From positions 62,001 through 126,000 of the forward strand of contig NZ_CBRF02000008.1 in assembly GCF_000470315.2 (NCBI RefSeq): a DNA stretch of 64,000 nt. Direction: 5' to 3'. Made by a program: the position numbers and the translations under genes. This document shows, one piece after another, positions 19,999 through 27,470 of the stretch. The notes below the pieces were generated by a model. It was not told where the DNA came from. It was given only the letters and a program-made list of their open reading frames with translations, and did no database searches. Origin of the DNA: Psychromonas sp. SP041. Lineage in GTDB: Bacteria > Pseudomonadota > Gammaproteobacteria > Enterobacterales > Psychromonadaceae. The first letter of the stretch is position 1; each line of letters starts with the position of its first letter.

Positions 19999-20778
19999 AT
20001 GAATTCTATAAATATAGTATCTAACAAAAAAAGTAATGAATTTAAATATTTTCTATTTAATAATAAAGGTGAATGTTTAATTGCGAAAAGTATAAAGCGA
20101 GAAAAAGGCGATAGCCCAGATGGGTTGTTAGCATGTTTAAGCGAAAGTGAAATCGACGATCCAAATGTACATGACGTTTTGTTTTTGCCTGAAGTCTGCT
20201 TATCACAAACTAACTTTAGGTTTACTCGTTACACTATCAAGGTTAATACTCAGAAGATAATTAGTTACTTTGAAAAAAAAGCATATCGAGCAGAAAAGAG
20301 AGAGGCGTTAATTACGATTGCTATTTTTTTGTCGCGAAAAATAAAACGAGAAATACTAGGGGTTGTACTAACAATTAATCAGCTTTCAAGTCTTCTGGGG
20401 ATGAGCACAAGAAGGGTATCTGAAACATTAGCTGAATTGAATAAACTGAACTTAGCAACATTAATCACTCAAAAATATAATGGCCTTTCTTTACCTGGTA
20501 TTATCCTAATTAAACCTGATTTCTTCTTAACGTTTTATGATGAGTTTCATGAAGGGAATAAAGATAAGATGCTTATAGAAATTGAAAATATTAAGAAAAC
20601 ACTTAGAAACTTAAAAACTAAAGACCTTATAGCGCGTTATGAAAATCCTATTGAAGAATATTTTTCGTATCTAAGTCATATGGCTGAGCTAAAAAATAAG
20701 CTTCTTAATATATTAAGAGCAAAAGGGACACATGATAAAGTTAAAGAGCATATTTACTTATTATTAAATTTTGAATGA
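19999..20778 (+). CDS. Unknown winged-helix protein, possibly regulator or replication initiator
   Basis: A 259-residue cytoplasmic protein that I cannot name. Residues about 120-170 form a winged-helix-like unit, with LTINQLSSLLGMSTRRVSETLAEL as helix-turn-helix and LNLATLI...LSLPGIILIKPDFF as the wing. The N-terminal third is beta-rich; the C-terminal third is helical and Lys-rich. The layout (AT-rich repeats immediately upstream, mobile island) is reminiscent of plasmid-type initiators, but no conserved Rep motif is visible and a transcription regulator is equally possible. There is no clear Shine-Dalgarno before the ATG. Confidence 0.6.
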   Translation: MNSINIVSNKKSNEFKYFLFNNKGECLIAKSIKREKGDSPDGLLACLSESEIDDPNVHDVLFLPEVCLSQTNFRFTRYTIKVNTQKIISYFEKKAYRAEKREALITIAIFLSRKIKREILGVVLTINQLSSLLGMSTRRVSETLAELNKLNLATLITQKYNGLSLPGIILIKPDFFLTFYDEFHEGNKDKMLIEIENIKKTLRNLKTKDLIARYENPIEEYFSYLSHMAELKNKLLNILRAKGTHDKVKEHIYLLLNFE

Positions 20779-21081
20779 AAACAATATATCTCCAGAGCCG
20801 CTTTGCAGTAATTTAAAGGAATGAAGTTCATAGAGCACGAGGGTTACAGTCTAACTTCGAATCTTATTCTTAGTAAAAACGTGTAGGTTATAGTTATATT
20901 AAGTATTCATATCATCCTTATCTGTTAGTCCTAAAGACTAACTAGAGATCATTATAGGGGTATAGTGTTTAGCCAGTACTCTCAGTATGGCAGTATGAGT
21001 ATTTGAATAGAAAAGAAGATAAAACCAGTAATAAATAACCAGCATGTACTTCTTATGAGAAAAATCATAAGGAGTGTTAAA
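20779..21081. other. Leader upstream of the YagK/YfjJ-like gene
   Basis: A 303-bp gap with a small hairpin GTTAGTC-CTAAA-GACTAAC near 20925-20943 and an AAGGAG ribosome site at its end. No ORF is supported. It probably contains the promoter of the following gene. Confidence 0.4.
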
Positions 21082-21738
21082 ATGAAAGACCGCCTACCAT
21101 CAAATCGTAACTTATCCATTCACCGTAGAAGTTCATTTGAAAATATGCCTGTTCAGAACTTTGATAATGGACTGATTACAGAGTACTTAGACAAGGCCTA
21201 TCATGTTATTGGTTTTGCTTTAGATGAATATCCCCGTACAACAGCTATTAGAATTGACTTATGCATCCCTCTTAATATTGAAGTTGTTGGACAAAGTCTG
21301 ATTAGTAATTTCTTTGCTTCTCTTAAGGCACAAATATCTGCTGATCTTAATAAAAAAAAAAGAGAAGTGAAGCGGGTGCATTCTTGTAACTTACGGTACA
21401 TTTGGGTAAAGGAGAAAAATGAAGCATTAAATTATCATTACCATGTTGTTCTCTTTTTCAATGGGCATGCCTATAACGCACTTGGCGATTATAAAGCTCT
21501 ATCTGGAAATATGGCTGCACGTATCAAAAAAGCGTGGGCAAGAGCACTTCGTTATCATATTGATGATATAGATGGGCTCGCTCATTTCCCTAAGAACAAT
21601 ACTTATTCAGTCAACAAGAACAGGAACTCATATCAAGATGAATTAAACGCTTTGTTTTATCGCATAAGCTATTTAGCTAAAGTTGATACAAAAGTATTTA
21701 ATAGAGCAGGTCGTTCATTTGGCTGTAGTATAAGTTAA
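21082..21738 (+). CDS. YagK/YfjJ (inovirus Gp2)-family protein
   Basis: A 218-residue protein with the YagK/YfjJ C-terminal domain seen in E. coli prophage genes and inovirus Gp2-type proteins. A beta-strand TAIRIDLCIP is followed by RYIWVKEKNEALNYHYHVVLFFN, where the HYH pair sits as in HUH-type replication nucleases, and then GNMAARIKKAWARAL. The role in island replication or mobilisation is inferred. I start at the ATG at 21082 because AAGGAG lies 7 bp upstream; an ATG at 21055 has no ribosome site. An attC-like structure begins 12 bp after the stop. A shorter paralogue is at 22586. Confidence 0.75.
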   Translation: MKDRLPSNRNLSIHRRSSFENMPVQNFDNGLITEYLDKAYHVIGFALDEYPRTTAIRIDLCIPLNIEVVGQSLISNFFASLKAQISADLNKKKREVKRVHSCNLRYIWVKEKNEALNYHYHVVLFFNGHAYNALGDYKALSGNMAARIKKAWARALRYHIDDIDGLAHFPKNNTYSVNKNRNSYQDELNALFYRISYLAKVDTKVFNRAGRSFGCSIS

Positions 21739-21749
21739 TAGATTGATGA

Positions 21750-21797
21750 GCCCAACGTTTTAGGGGGACGTTTAGCCGCTCTCCTTATACGTTGGAT
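21750..21797 (+). repeat. attC-like imperfect palindrome
   Basis: GCCCAACG (21750-21757) and CGTTGGAT (21790-21797) have the R''/R' order and consensus (RYYYAAC ... GTTRRRY) of integron attC sites. Inside, AGGGGG can pair with CTCTCCT through G-T wobbles. The span is 48 bp, a little short for attC. It begins 12 bp after a stop codon, as cassette attC sites do. No integron integrase is in the window. Confidence 0.35.
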
Positions 21798-21826
21798 TGG
21801 TTGATAGTTAACCTTGTCGAATTATC

Positions 21827-22321
21827 TTAAGGTCGATTAAGAAGGTCCCAGGCCCTCCAGTGTGTTGCACCAAGGTAGTCATTAGCTTCTCTTTTCAAAG
21901 AAAGTAATAAAGAGGTTTGATTATAGAAATCACCTGTTAGGCAATAACTACAGAATTGATGACAGTTTTCACCGAGTAACTTGTACTGACTTATACGGCC
22001 TACTTCAGCCTCTGCTACAAGTGCGATATCTTCACCTCCTATCGCTTGACCGTCACTATCACAGCTGACATAAATAGTGACTGCAGTTGTGTTGTCTACA
22101 AACTGCCTAGATGAAACTATCTCAACTTTTCCTTTTCCTGTCTTATGTACAATCTTGTCGTTCCCAATATAGATACCAGAATGCTCGGCATACCCAAAGG
22201 CAAGATCGCAATACACGAGACTGCCGCGTATAGGCCCATTGGTTTTTCTAAATAGATTACTGGATAGGCTTTGTGCAAGACCAAACAATGGGGAAAACAA
22301 TAATAACGATGAAGTATTCAT
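21827..22321 (-). CDS. LRAT-like (NlpC/P60 superfamily) acyltransferase or amidase
   Basis: This 164-residue protein has the circularly permuted papain-like order of LRAT domains: a first His in AEHSGIYIG (H47), a second in KIVHKTG (H59), and the catalytic Cys in LLGENCHQFCSYCLTG (C120). Such domains hydrolyse or transfer acyl groups on lipids or peptides. The hydrophobic N-terminus (MNTSSLLLFSPLFGLAQSL) could be a weak membrane anchor or signal. It lies between two YagK/YfjJ-like genes on the opposite strand. The divergent gap to 22586 carries a 43-bp sequence repeated near radC. AGGAAATAAA precedes the ATG. A bacterial role in phage defence or envelope modification is unproven. Confidence 0.7.
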   Translation of the reverse strand: MNTSSLLLFSPLFGLAQSLSSNLFRKTNGPIRGSLVYCDLAFGYAEHSGIYIGNDKIVHKTGKGKVEIVSSRQFVDNTTAVTIYVSCDSDGQAIGGEDIALVAEAEVGRISQYKLLGENCHQFCSYCLTGDFYNQTSLLLSLKREANDYLGATHWRAWDLLNRP

Positions 22322-22465
22322 TTTATTTCCTGTAGATAAATGTGTTAGACAGCGTCACTTGTTTAAAGGTGATTTTACTTGACCACTACAATGCCGTTGC
22401 ATATTAGATTTGAATAACCGTCATGCAGATAAGTGATTAGGTTATAGGCGTGCATAGATGGCTTC

Positions 22466-22508
22466 TTAGCTGGTGATTGGGTTATCCACACAGATAAAAT
22501 ATATCTAA
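22466..22508 (+). repeat. 43-bp regulatory repeat, copy 1
   Basis: This matches 25097-25139 at about 35 of 43 positions (both begin TTAGCTGGTG and end with AAATATATCT plus 2 bases). Each copy sits in a divergent intergenic gap (LRAT gene / Gp2-like gene here; radC / alpA-type gene there). This suggests a shared operator or promoter controlled by an island-wide regulator. Confidence 0.6.
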
Positions 22509-22585
22509 GCCTTTTTATAATCAGGGCCAATTCCGGTTATTTTTCACAGAGGAAGTCATCTTGTACTAAACACAGGAGATACAAA

Positions 22586-23077
22586 ATGAAACAATATAAA
22601 CTAGCGACACCAGAGCCTTCAATATGCTTTACTCCAGAGGAATATCAAAGTGCATTGCAGCAACAAGTACAACTAGCACTCGTACAGTTTGACCAAACGT
22701 TATTGATACACTTAGATTTATCAACCACTAACGGAATAAATGATATTAATAGCGATATATCAACTCAGTTTTATAAAGCGTTTCAAGAAGTGGTGAATAA
22801 AGAACACGTGAATGAGCCTGCGCTCACCTACCATCAACAAGTGTGGAATAAAAAGAAGAATAGAGTGACACTCTTACTCAACAGAGCTGCGTATCCTGAT
22901 ATCAGTAATCACGGTACAACAGGATTGAGCCTCATTTCAAATATAGAAAAAGCATGGGCCGCCGCAATAGACGGTAATGCTAATAAACTAATAGGGAAAG
23001 TAATCTTTCCAACGAATCCAATTCATGTATTGAATAATAAAATAAGAGACGTTCATCCATTAATGAGTTACCAATAA
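22586..23077 (+). CDS. Short, degenerate YagK/YfjJ-like paralogue
   Basis: The 163-residue product follows the same plan as the protein at 21082: a strand LLIHLDLSTT, QQVWNKKKNRVTLLLNRAAY in place of WVKEKN...HYHVVLFFN, and LISNIEKAWAAAI in place of the RIKKAWARAL helix. The HYH pair and the preceding Glu-containing loop are missing, so any nuclease-like activity is probably lost. ACAGGAGATACAAA gives a good ribosome site. It may be a regulatory or structural paralogue rather than junk, because the frame is intact. Confidence 0.6.
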   Translation: MKQYKLATPEPSICFTPEEYQSALQQQVQLALVQFDQTLLIHLDLSTTNGINDINSDISTQFYKAFQEVVNKEHVNEPALTYHQQVWNKKKNRVTLLLNRAAYPDISNHGTTGLSLISNIEKAWAAAIDGNANKLIGKVIFPTNPIHVLNNKIRDVHPLMSYQ

Positions 23078-23488
23078 GCTAAACTAGAGCAAGAAAGAAA
23101 TTACTCCATAACAGAGCAATCAGCTAAATAGCATCAATGTATAGATTCAGCATAATAATCATTTAATAAGCATCAACCATTAAGATACATATCCAAACTG
23201 GCAGAAAAATAGATAGCCTAAAATAAAATTGAGAAAATAGATAAATAGTGCAACTAATCGAAAAAAAGAAATGAAGAAAGAAAAGTAAAAGGACCTTCGA
23301 CCTATTAACAAATTCCAAAACTCCATAAAAGAGAAATATAGCTAGACTCCTTAACAAAAAAAGCACACTAACAAAAGAACCCGGTTAATTTACGCCATAA
23401 AGTAAAGCAAGGAGCCAGTGCAATGCACTGGCTCCTTGGAGGGGATAGTCTAAACACAAAAATATCGACTCACATTAAAATGACACTA
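23078..23488. other. Gene-free gap with strong stem-loop
   Basis: About 410 bp, A-rich on the + strand. The frame 23163-23366 on the minus strand lacks a ribosome site. The notable element is the hairpin at 23408-23438, listed separately. Confidence 0.4.
23408..23438 (-). terminator. Very stable 15-bp hairpin downstream of the short recombinase
   Basis: CAAGGAGCCAGTGCA (23408-23422) and its exact complement (23424-23438) flank a single base. It lies 50 bp after the stop of the minus-strand recombinase gene; on that strand CTTTACTTT follows. It is probably a terminator that can act in both directions. The near-perfect symmetry could also make it a protein-binding or recombination site. Confidence 0.5.
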
Positions 23489-24049
23489 TCAAATTTCCAA
23501 CTCAACAAAATCCTTATCAATATCATCCTGCGTTATTCCAATATAACGCAACGTGACCCCTTCACTACTATGACGAAGCATTTTCATTACTCGGGCAATA
23601 TCTTTAGTGTTTTGATAAAGATGGTAACCACGGGTCTTACGCATTGAGTGTGTGCCTAACGAGACCTGTACTTCAGTACCAATCATTGCGAACGCTTGAC
23701 TTACGGCCCTTCTTGATAAGGGCCTAGGTATGCTATTGAGTGCTTGTTGATTTCGATACGATTGAAATAAGTAAATATGGTCAGGATGCTCGGATTGTAT
23801 TTGCCTAATAGCAGATAAGGCTTTTTGATTAAGCTTTATATTCGCTAACTTTCCAGTTTTAGATTCTTTAACCCTTAACCTATCATCATGAATATCTTCA
23901 AATCGAATCGCTAATAAGTCAGATATTCGTAGAGCTAGATTTAACCCTATATTCCAAACATCGGACATTTGCTTGCTATAGGTCCTTTCTAACAGGTGAC
24001 TAATTAACTTAACGGTATCAAGGTTTTTAACTGCTTGAACTTCTGACAT
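23489..24049 (-). CDS. Short tyrosine recombinase (catalytic domain only)
   Basis: The 186-residue protein is a tyrosine recombinase catalytic domain without the usual N-terminal core-binding domain. The first Arg is in NLALRISDLLAIRFEDI, the Lys strand in VKESKTGK, His-x-x-Arg in GTHSMRKTRGYHLY, the late His in MLRHSS and the nucleophile Tyr in TLRYIGI. All canonical residues are present, so it is probably active. AAGGAA precedes the ATG. Three TTTGGGAA-type words lie just upstream (24080-24162). It is distinct from the 400-residue integrase at the other end of the island. It may resolve or invert DNA, or act as a second excision factor. Confidence 0.8.
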   Translation of the reverse strand: MSEVQAVKNLDTVKLISHLLERTYSKQMSDVWNIGLNLALRISDLLAIRFEDIHDDRLRVKESKTGKLANIKLNQKALSAIRQIQSEHPDHIYLFQSYRNQQALNSIPRPLSRRAVSQAFAMIGTEVQVSLGTHSMRKTRGYHLYQNTKDIARVMKMLRHSSEGVTLRYIGITQDDIDKDFVELEI

Positions 24050-24079
24050 TGTCAGCTTCCTTTTTAACGGTAGGGTGTC

Positions 24080-24162
24080 ATTTTGGGAACTTCAGAGGGG
24101 ATTTAAAAGGTAGAGTCCTATTTAATAGGCTTCGCAACTTCCCAAAAGACTAATTTGGGAAG
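24080..24162. repeat. Three TTTGGGAA-type words upstream of the short recombinase
   Basis: TTTTGGGAAC occurs near 24082-24091, and a 9-bp dyad CTTCCCAAA (24138-24146) / TTTGGGAAG (24154-24162) follows. All lie in the 124-bp gap before the recombinase start. The arrangement resembles recombinase binding sites, or an operator for its promoter. Confidence 0.4.
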
Positions 24163-24173
24163 CTGGACTTATA

Positions 24174-24602
24174 TCAATAAGAACTAACCTCAATTTCATC
24201 AAAAACATCACTTTCCAGAGAGCTTATAAAACTGGTTTGCCACAGTTTATAAAATCCCTTTACTTCTGAATCAGATAATGACCTGCTCCCACAATTAATC
24301 ATGAAAAATGCTTTTAACTCAAAGTTGAAATCAAACTCCATACATAACTCCGGATAATGGAGTCCGTAAAAAGCAAAGTCGGTGATATACAACAAATCCC
24401 AATTAGATGTAAATAGATCTTTCCTCATAGATATTTCTACAGGGTGATATCCCCCTTCCTTGGCACTATAAGAAAGATCTCTAAAATTAATTGTTATTTC
24501 AGAATCTTCATCAGTTACGCCATTAAGTTCAATCTGCTTATTTAATTGCTTGAGTAATTTAGATGAAACATTTAACGAGCTTTTATTAAGTTTAATATTC
24601 AT
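24174..24602 (-). CDS. DUF2787-family protein
   Basis: A 142-residue protein of the DUF2787 type that commonly accompanies radC-like genes in vibrio and related mobile elements. The features I use are INFRDLSYSAKEGGYHPVEISM, the aromatic ITDFAFYGLHYPELCMEFDF and the C-terminal acidic tail. There is no signal or membrane segment. Its ATG overlaps the radC-like stop (ATGA), so the two are translationally coupled. Function is unknown; the conserved pairing points to a role with the RadC-like protein in element maintenance or DNA processing. Confidence 0.75.
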   Translation of the reverse strand: MNIKLNKSSLNVSSKLLKQLNKQIELNGVTDEDSEITINFRDLSYSAKEGGYHPVEISMRKDLFTSNWDLLYITDFAFYGLHYPELCMEFDFNFELKAFFMINCGSRSLSDSEVKGFYKLWQTSFISSLESDVFDEIEVSSY

Positions 24603-25084
24603 CAGATTAACCCTCTATCAGCGAATGACACAGGCGTGCGACCAACTACAACATGATCTAACACTCTAACGTCAATTAATCCTAAAGCGTCCGTGAGGCG
24701 CTTTGTTATGCGCTTATCAGACTCTGAGGGCTCTGCTATCCCTGAAGGATGGTTATGAGCAAAGATAATGGCACTCGCGTTAACCTCAAGTGCGACTTTC
24801 ACCACTTCACGAGGATGAACAGAAGCACTATCAATAGTGCCAAAGAACAGCTCTCTATATTCAATTAGCTGGTGTTGTGTATTCAACAACATCACTGCAA
24901 ACACCTCTCTCTCATAGTTAGCTAATTTAAACGATAAAAAATCCTTAGTGTTCCCTACATTAGTAAATGCATCGCCCTCGCTACTAATAAACTTAGTAGC
25001 GACAATCTCAGCGGCTTTCTCAAGTATCTGATGTTCTGTCATAGGTTTTGAGAATCGATAGCTCTGGTTTGTTTTAGTGTGCAT
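24602..25084 (-). CDS. RadC-like JAB/MPN domain protein of mobile elements
   Basis: This 160-residue protein has the JAMM metalloenzyme motif: Glu in FFGTIDSASVHPREVVK upstream, then HNHPSGIAEPSESD (about residues 115-128) giving the H-x-H-x7-S-x2-D zinc site, and LDHVVVGRTPVSFADRGLI at the end as in RadC. It lacks the N-terminal helix-hairpin-helix of chromosomal RadC (about 220 aa), as is usual for the mobile-element form (YkfG/YeeS type). AAGGAG precedes the ATG. It is cotranscribed with the DUF2787 gene and divergent from the AlpA-type gene. The enzymatic role in DNA metabolism is unproven. Confidence 0.85.
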   Translation of the reverse strand: MHTKTNQSYRFSKPMTEHQILEKAAEIVATKFISSEGDAFTNVGNTKDFLSFKLANYEREVFAVMLLNTQHQLIEYRELFFGTIDSASVHPREVVKVALEVNASAIIFAHNHPSGIAEPSESDKRITKRLTDALGLIDVRVLDHVVVGRTPVSFADRGLI

Positions 25085-25096
25085 ATATAGCTCCTT

Positions 25097-25139
25097 TTAG
25101 CTGGTGGTTTGGTTATGCACATAAATGAAATATATCTGA
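25097..25139 (+). repeat. 43-bp regulatory repeat, copy 2
   Basis: The partner of 22466-22508, in the divergent gap between the radC-like and AlpA-type genes. About 80% identical by eye over the full 43 bp, including TTAGCTGGTG, GGTTAT and AAATATATCT. Confidence 0.6.
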
Positions 25140-25235
25140 AAGTATTTTTAATCGACCTTTCAGACGCAGAGTCACCAGTAAATTTTTACATAGCCCCTTA
25201 TCAAATGAGCACATACACGAGATAAGGAAAATCAA

Positions 25236-25439
25236 ATGCGATTAATTAAACTAACAGAAGTAATGAACCAAACAGCACTAGGCCGTTCAAGCGTTTACAA
25301 ATATATGAAAGAAGGGGTATTCCCTAAGCCTGTTACACAAATAGGCAAATCAGTAGCATGGGTAGAGGGTGAAGTACAAGAATGGATATTTGATAAGATT
25401 GAACAGCGTGATGAATCAGTGTTAAAGGTAACAGAATAA
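25236..25439 (+). CDS. AlpA-type DNA-binding regulator / excisionase
   Basis: A 67-residue MerR-like winged-helix protein: LTEVMNQTALGRSSVYKYMKEGVFPKPVTQIGKSVAWVEGEVQEWI is the complete AlpA fold. AlpA of the CP4-57 element activates integrase expression and excision. AAGGAAAATCAA before the ATG is a strong ribosome site. It is divergent from radC, next to a 43-bp repeat that also occurs at 22466, so it is a candidate for the factor that reads that repeat or acts as the directionality factor for the yicC integrase. Confidence 0.85.
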   Translation: MRLIKLTEVMNQTALGRSSVYKYMKEGVFPKPVTQIGKSVAWVEGEVQEWIFDKIEQRDESVLKVTE

Positions 25440-25491
25440 ATAGAACATAAAGACAAGAGGCTACAAGCTTCTTATCTTTATGTCTTTCAAC

Positions 25492-27069
25492 TTAGGTTAA
25501 TAGCCTAGACAAACACTGCCCCAATCTTAGCCCCAATAATGGCGGAACAGCATTACCCACTTGAGTGTACTGTGGCACTTCAAACCTACGCATCTTGCCT
25601 CCTGTTGTAACCTTTGAGCGAAAGACAAAATCATCAGGGAAGGATTGAATCCTTGCCATTTCTCGAACAGTTAACACTCTAAGCTCATGTTCATCATAGT
25701 GACAAGCATCATCTGGGATAGACAAAGCAGCAGGCGCTGGTGCATCGGCTACTAAAGCTTTCTGCGTTTGTTTCTTTGTTGGGTGAGCACGAAGGTACTC
25801 TATAAATTCTTGCTTGGAGTCGAATGCACATAACTCACCATCAACCTGAAGGTATTTATGTTGACGGCATATGTTCCATACATCATCAGATAATTTTGTC
25901 TCATTACCTTTTAAAACGGTAAATACCGCCTGTGTTATTGGACGTTCACCAATAGCCTGAAGAACCTGATACAACCTAAAACGACGTTGAACAACTTCCC
26001 CATTTTTACGAAACTCATGGTTTGACAAAGAATTTCTTCTTGGTAACGCTTCAAATGTCGAGTTAAGCGTATTGATAAAGTTAGAAGGCTCTGATGGGTG
26101 CGTTTGTTTTAAATCATCCAATGCATCTTGAACAGTTACTGTTTCACCATTTGCTAAATTAGATAAAAACGACTCTTCAAATAACTTACTGTGAATAGGT
26201 TTGGTTGCATCAAAGTAATCAAGATGACCAAATGGTAATGACTCGCCTAATTCTCGTACTAATTGATAGAACTTAAGTGAAGGAGTAAACAACTGATCGT
26301 TAGCACTACCCACCTCAAATTCCTGAGCTATATTCTCATAATGATCAAATCTAACTGCCATCATAATGAATCGTGGGCGATTTTGTGCAATACCAGCTAA
26401 GCGTGCATTGATATGCAAGCAAAGAGGTACATAACCAATTGAAGCAAACACTTTTGCTACTTCATACCATGCATGGAAGCTATTGCCTTCAGCATCTTTA
26501 AAAGCGCGTAGAATTCCAGTTACATTCTCAAGCATCGCAATTTTAGGCTGCGTATGTTGAACAAACTTTGCAAATTCCCAAGGAAGAGTGTTTTTTTCAT
26601 TATCCATTTGACGTAATCCAGCCATGCTAAAGCTTTGACATGGTGGACCACCGGAAACTAAATCAAGGCCTCGTTGTGAACCAAAAGAAGTTCGCAATTG
26701 TGCTACTAAGTTTTCATCAGAGTCTAATAGACGATTTAATTCAACGATACTGCCAACAACTAGCTTACCTTTTAGATCTAAGCCGTCATTAGGTATATCA
26801 CTATTAGCATCAATACCATAAGCAGGAAAGGTGAAAGGGTTTTCACGTAAACGGGGCTTTAACTCAGAAAAATTACTATTCAACCAAAGTGTATGTTGAG
26901 CTGTCTCCCCTTTATCTGCTAACTCTTCTAAATTTTCATTAAAGAAGTTGTATGCAAATGACTCTGCCGCCATTGGTGAAAGCTCATTGGCCATCGTTAA
27001 CTCAAAGCCGCTTTGCTCTAAGCCTAAAGAAAGTCCACCACAACCAGAAAATAGCTCAATATGATTCAC
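25492..27069 (-). CDS. DNA (cytosine-5) methyltransferase of the RM system
   Basis: About 525 residues, containing the C5 motifs: I (IELFSGCGGLSLGL, SAM binding), IV with the catalytic Cys (SGGPPCQSFSMAG, about C144), VI (MLENVTGI), VIII (NARLAGIAQNRPRF), IX/X (QVGNAVPPLLGLRLGQCL at the end). The target-recognition region between VIII and IX is long. I place the start at the GTG at 27069, because GAGG lies 6 bp upstream; a TTG at 27075 would add two residues. It is divergent from the nuclease gene at 27471, and the pair shares a 400-bp control region. The recognition sequence cannot be read from the protein. Confidence 0.9.
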   Translation of the reverse strand: MNHIELFSGCGGLSLGLEQSGFELTMANELSPMAAESFAYNFFNENLEELADKGETAQHTLWLNSNFSELKPRLRENPFTFPAYGIDANSDIPNDGLDLKGKLVVGSIVELNRLLDSDENLVAQLRTSFGSQRGLDLVSGGPPCQSFSMAGLRQMDNEKNTLPWEFAKFVQHTQPKIAMLENVTGILRAFKDAEGNSFHAWYEVAKVFASIGYVPLCLHINARLAGIAQNRPRFIMMAVRFDHYENIAQEFEVGSANDQLFTPSLKFYQLVRELGESLPFGHLDYFDATKPIHSKLFEESFLSNLANGETVTVQDALDDLKQTHPSEPSNFINTLNSTFEALPRRNSLSNHEFRKNGEVVQRRFRLYQVLQAIGERPITQAVFTVLKGNETKLSDDVWNICRQHKYLQVDGELCAFDSKQEFIEYLRAHPTKKQTQKALVADAPAPAALSIPDDACHYDEHELRVLTVREMARIQSFPDDFVFRSKVTTGGKMRRFEVPQYTQVGNAVPPLLGLRLGQCLSRLLT

Positions 27070-27075
27070 ACACAA

Positions 27076-27470
27076 CCTCGATAATTATAATTTTACAGGG
27101 TGGATTCTATTCAAACTACGATCAAAAGTCCAGGGTTAATTTTTAACCGCAATACCGTTGACACTTATAAACAATGTAATGTATTGTTCTTAAAGGCTTC
27201 TGAGAGAAGCCAACCTTTATAAGTAAAGACCCCTTCCGGTCCTCTCTGTAGATAAACCAACAATATTGTTGGTGCTTTGCAGTTGAGCATAACTCTAACA
27301 AGACAACTCCTCTGTAATTTATCTACCTAGACATTTGTATAGGTGGTTTTCATTCTGCGTCCCCCATGCTTTTGTCAATTCAGGCTTTAAAGGGGAGCCT
27401 CTTAAAACAAACGCCTCAGCGTACCCAATGTTTCTATATTTCTACGCAGAAATAATTTGGGTATTACCTA
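27076..27470. promoter_or_regulatory. Divergent RM control region with structured leader
   Basis: The gap holds a dyad GGTTAA-TTT-TTAACC (27134-27148), a TTGACA (27158-27163) with TATTGT 18 bp later as a possible + promoter, a hairpin GGCTTCT-GAG-AGAAGCC (27195-27211) and a perfect 16-bp palindrome CCAACAATATTGTTGG (27257-27272). If that promoter is real, the nuclease mRNA has a structured leader of nearly 280 nt. There is no C-protein gene, so control may act through the methyltransferase or this leader. Confidence 0.5.

Noticed and set aside
23163-23366. 67-codon hydrophobic minus-strand frame
   Set aside because: The + strand is A-rich here, which yields Phe/Leu-rich frames by composition. 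There is no ribosome site.
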